Source of the DNA: Acidobacteriota bacterium
GTDB lineage: Bacteria; Acidobacteriota; Vicinamibacteria; Vicinamibacterales; Fen-181
NCBI GenBank assembly: GCA_021779795.1
Contig: JAJXZZ010000250.1
Location: 1-5,199, forward strand
DNA: 5,199 nt
Direction: 5' to 3'
Part shown: positions 4,677-5,199 of the stretch, piece by piece
Numbering within the stretch: the stretch's first letter is position 1
How the letters are laid out: every line of letters starts with the position of its first letter
Notes under the pieces: model-generated
What the model saw: the letters and a program-made list of their open reading frames with translations, nothing else
The model's database searches: none
Told to the model about the DNA's origin: nothing
Translations under genes and position numbers: made by a program

Positions 4677-4707
4677 AACAACAGGCACGACTGCTGATTC
4701 GACGCTG

Positions 4708-5199
4708 ATGGCCGATTTCAACTCCCGTTCAGACTCGGTGGACGTCGCCCAGATCATGCAGCGCATCCGCGCGCGGATCCGGGAGCGGCGAGGCCCCGAC
4801 GACACCGACCGACAGGTTCGCGAGCTCGCGGCCGAGAGGCTCGAGGCCATCCTCGGCGCCCGCCCGGCGTCGGCCGGACGCCTCGCCGACCTCGGGCGCG
4901 GCAGGGACCCCTCGTCCGAAACCTACACGTTCGACGACGCCTCGCTGCTCGGCAGCCCCGGCTCGCCGCTCCGGTTCGTCCGCCGGCTGCTGCGGCCCGT
5001 GCTCAGGCTGCTCGTCAGCCCGGACGAGCTGGTCCGCGCGCTGCACCTGCAGTCGGAGATCAACGCCCGGCACGACCGGTTCGAGCAGGCGGCGTACCAG
5101 GTGATCGAGAGCCTGGTGATCGAGACCACGCGCCTCGAGGTCGAGGTGAAGAAGCTCGAGATGCGGATCGAGTCGCAGTCGGCCCGCTTCGACTTCGCC
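4708..5199 (+). CDS. Unidentified coiled-coil protein, N-terminal part; possibly a polysaccharide-locus methyltransferase or glycosyltransferase
   Basis: An open frame of 164 codons from the ATG at 4708 runs off the window end without a stop. Residues 1-28 are a polar start and a basic amphipathic helix (VDVAQIMQRIRARIRERR). Residues 30-70 are charged and probably disordered, and YTFDDASLLGSPGSP follows at 73-87. A basic, leucine-rich stretch (RFVRRLLRPVLRLLVSPDEL, 89-108) may touch the membrane. From about 111 to the end there is a heptad-like coiled coil (LHLQSEINARHDRFEQ, then IESLVIETTRLEVEVKKLEM). I do not recognise a catalytic domain; it would lie beyond the window. From memory, similar N-termini (VDVxxIMxxIRxxI, then a coiled coil) precede SAM-methyltransferase or glycosyltransferase domains in O-antigen or exopolysaccharide loci, which fits the neighbouring enzyme but is inference. 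No Shine-Dalgarno sequence is visible. Codon use matches the neighbours, supporting real coding. Confidence 0.75.
   Translation, partial: MADFNSRSDSVDVAQIMQRIRARIRERRGPDDTDRQVRELAAERLEAILGARPASAGRLADLGRGRDPSSETYTFDDASLLGSPGSPLRFVRRLLRPVLRLLVSPDELVRALHLQSEINARHDRFEQAAYQVIESLVIETTRLEVEVKKLEMRIESQSARFDFA

Noticed and set aside
3660..4697. Second long plus-strand frame overlapping the phosphoribosyltransferase
   Set aside because: The product is an Arg/Pro/Ala-rich shifted-frame translation with no domain. The frame starting at 3664 carries the conserved UbiA motifs.
1..5199. CRISPR array, tRNA, rRNA, insertion sequence, prophage or toxin-antitoxin system
   Set aside because: No regularly spaced direct repeats, cloverleaf, transposase, integrase or paired small toxin-like genes were found on either strand.

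Overview
The window is strongly GC-rich, with G or C at most third codon positions. It is ordinary bacterial chromosome with short intergenic gaps and no phage, insertion-sequence, CRISPR or tRNA signature. The gene set is purD, purE and mtaB on one strand, then rpsU, a two-domain zinc-ribbon protein, a STAS anti-sigma-factor antagonist and a polyprenyl-phosphate phosphoribosyltransferase on the other. Together with palindromic spacers built on a CTGAAG core, this best suggests Acidobacteriota, perhaps a Vicinamibacteria-like lineage. The assignment rests on remembered gene-order and sequence style, not on a search, and is only moderately secure.

Left half (1-2285), minus strand: a run read right to left, purD (GAR synthetase), purE (N5-CAIR mutase), then the first 86 codons of mtaB (tRNA ms2t6A37 methylthiotransferase), which leaves the window at base 1. 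The two spacers are the unusual part. The purD-purE gap and the purD stop codon carry three small palindromes. The whole purE-mtaB gap is filled by a degenerate 7-bp tandem repeat present as two inverted arms, running from the purE stop codon to 6 bp before the mtaB ATG.

Middle (2286-3090), plus strand: a near-consensus sigma70-type promoter (2379-2407) drives rpsU and a 104-residue protein with two zinc-binding cysteine modules, and the unit closes with a clear intrinsic terminator (3059-3090). The rpsU leader contains repeated GCCGG segments that could pair alternatively.

Right half (3091-5199), plus strand: a second promoter-like sequence and a leader with hairpins precede an orphan STAS protein. 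A UbiA-superfamily membrane enzyme of the decaprenyl-phosphate phosphoribosyltransferase type follows after 19 bp. An 11-bp hairpin begins immediately after that enzyme's stop codon. The window ends inside a coding region (4708 onward) whose visible 164 residues are a charged N-terminus and a heptad-like coiled coil; I cannot name it confidently. This side looks like the edge of a cell-envelope glycan locus.

Most of the window is conserved housekeeping sequence. No clearly new system is visible. The points most worth a second look are the spacer repeats, the UbiA enzyme next to the unidentified coiled-coil protein, and the possible rpsU leader structure.
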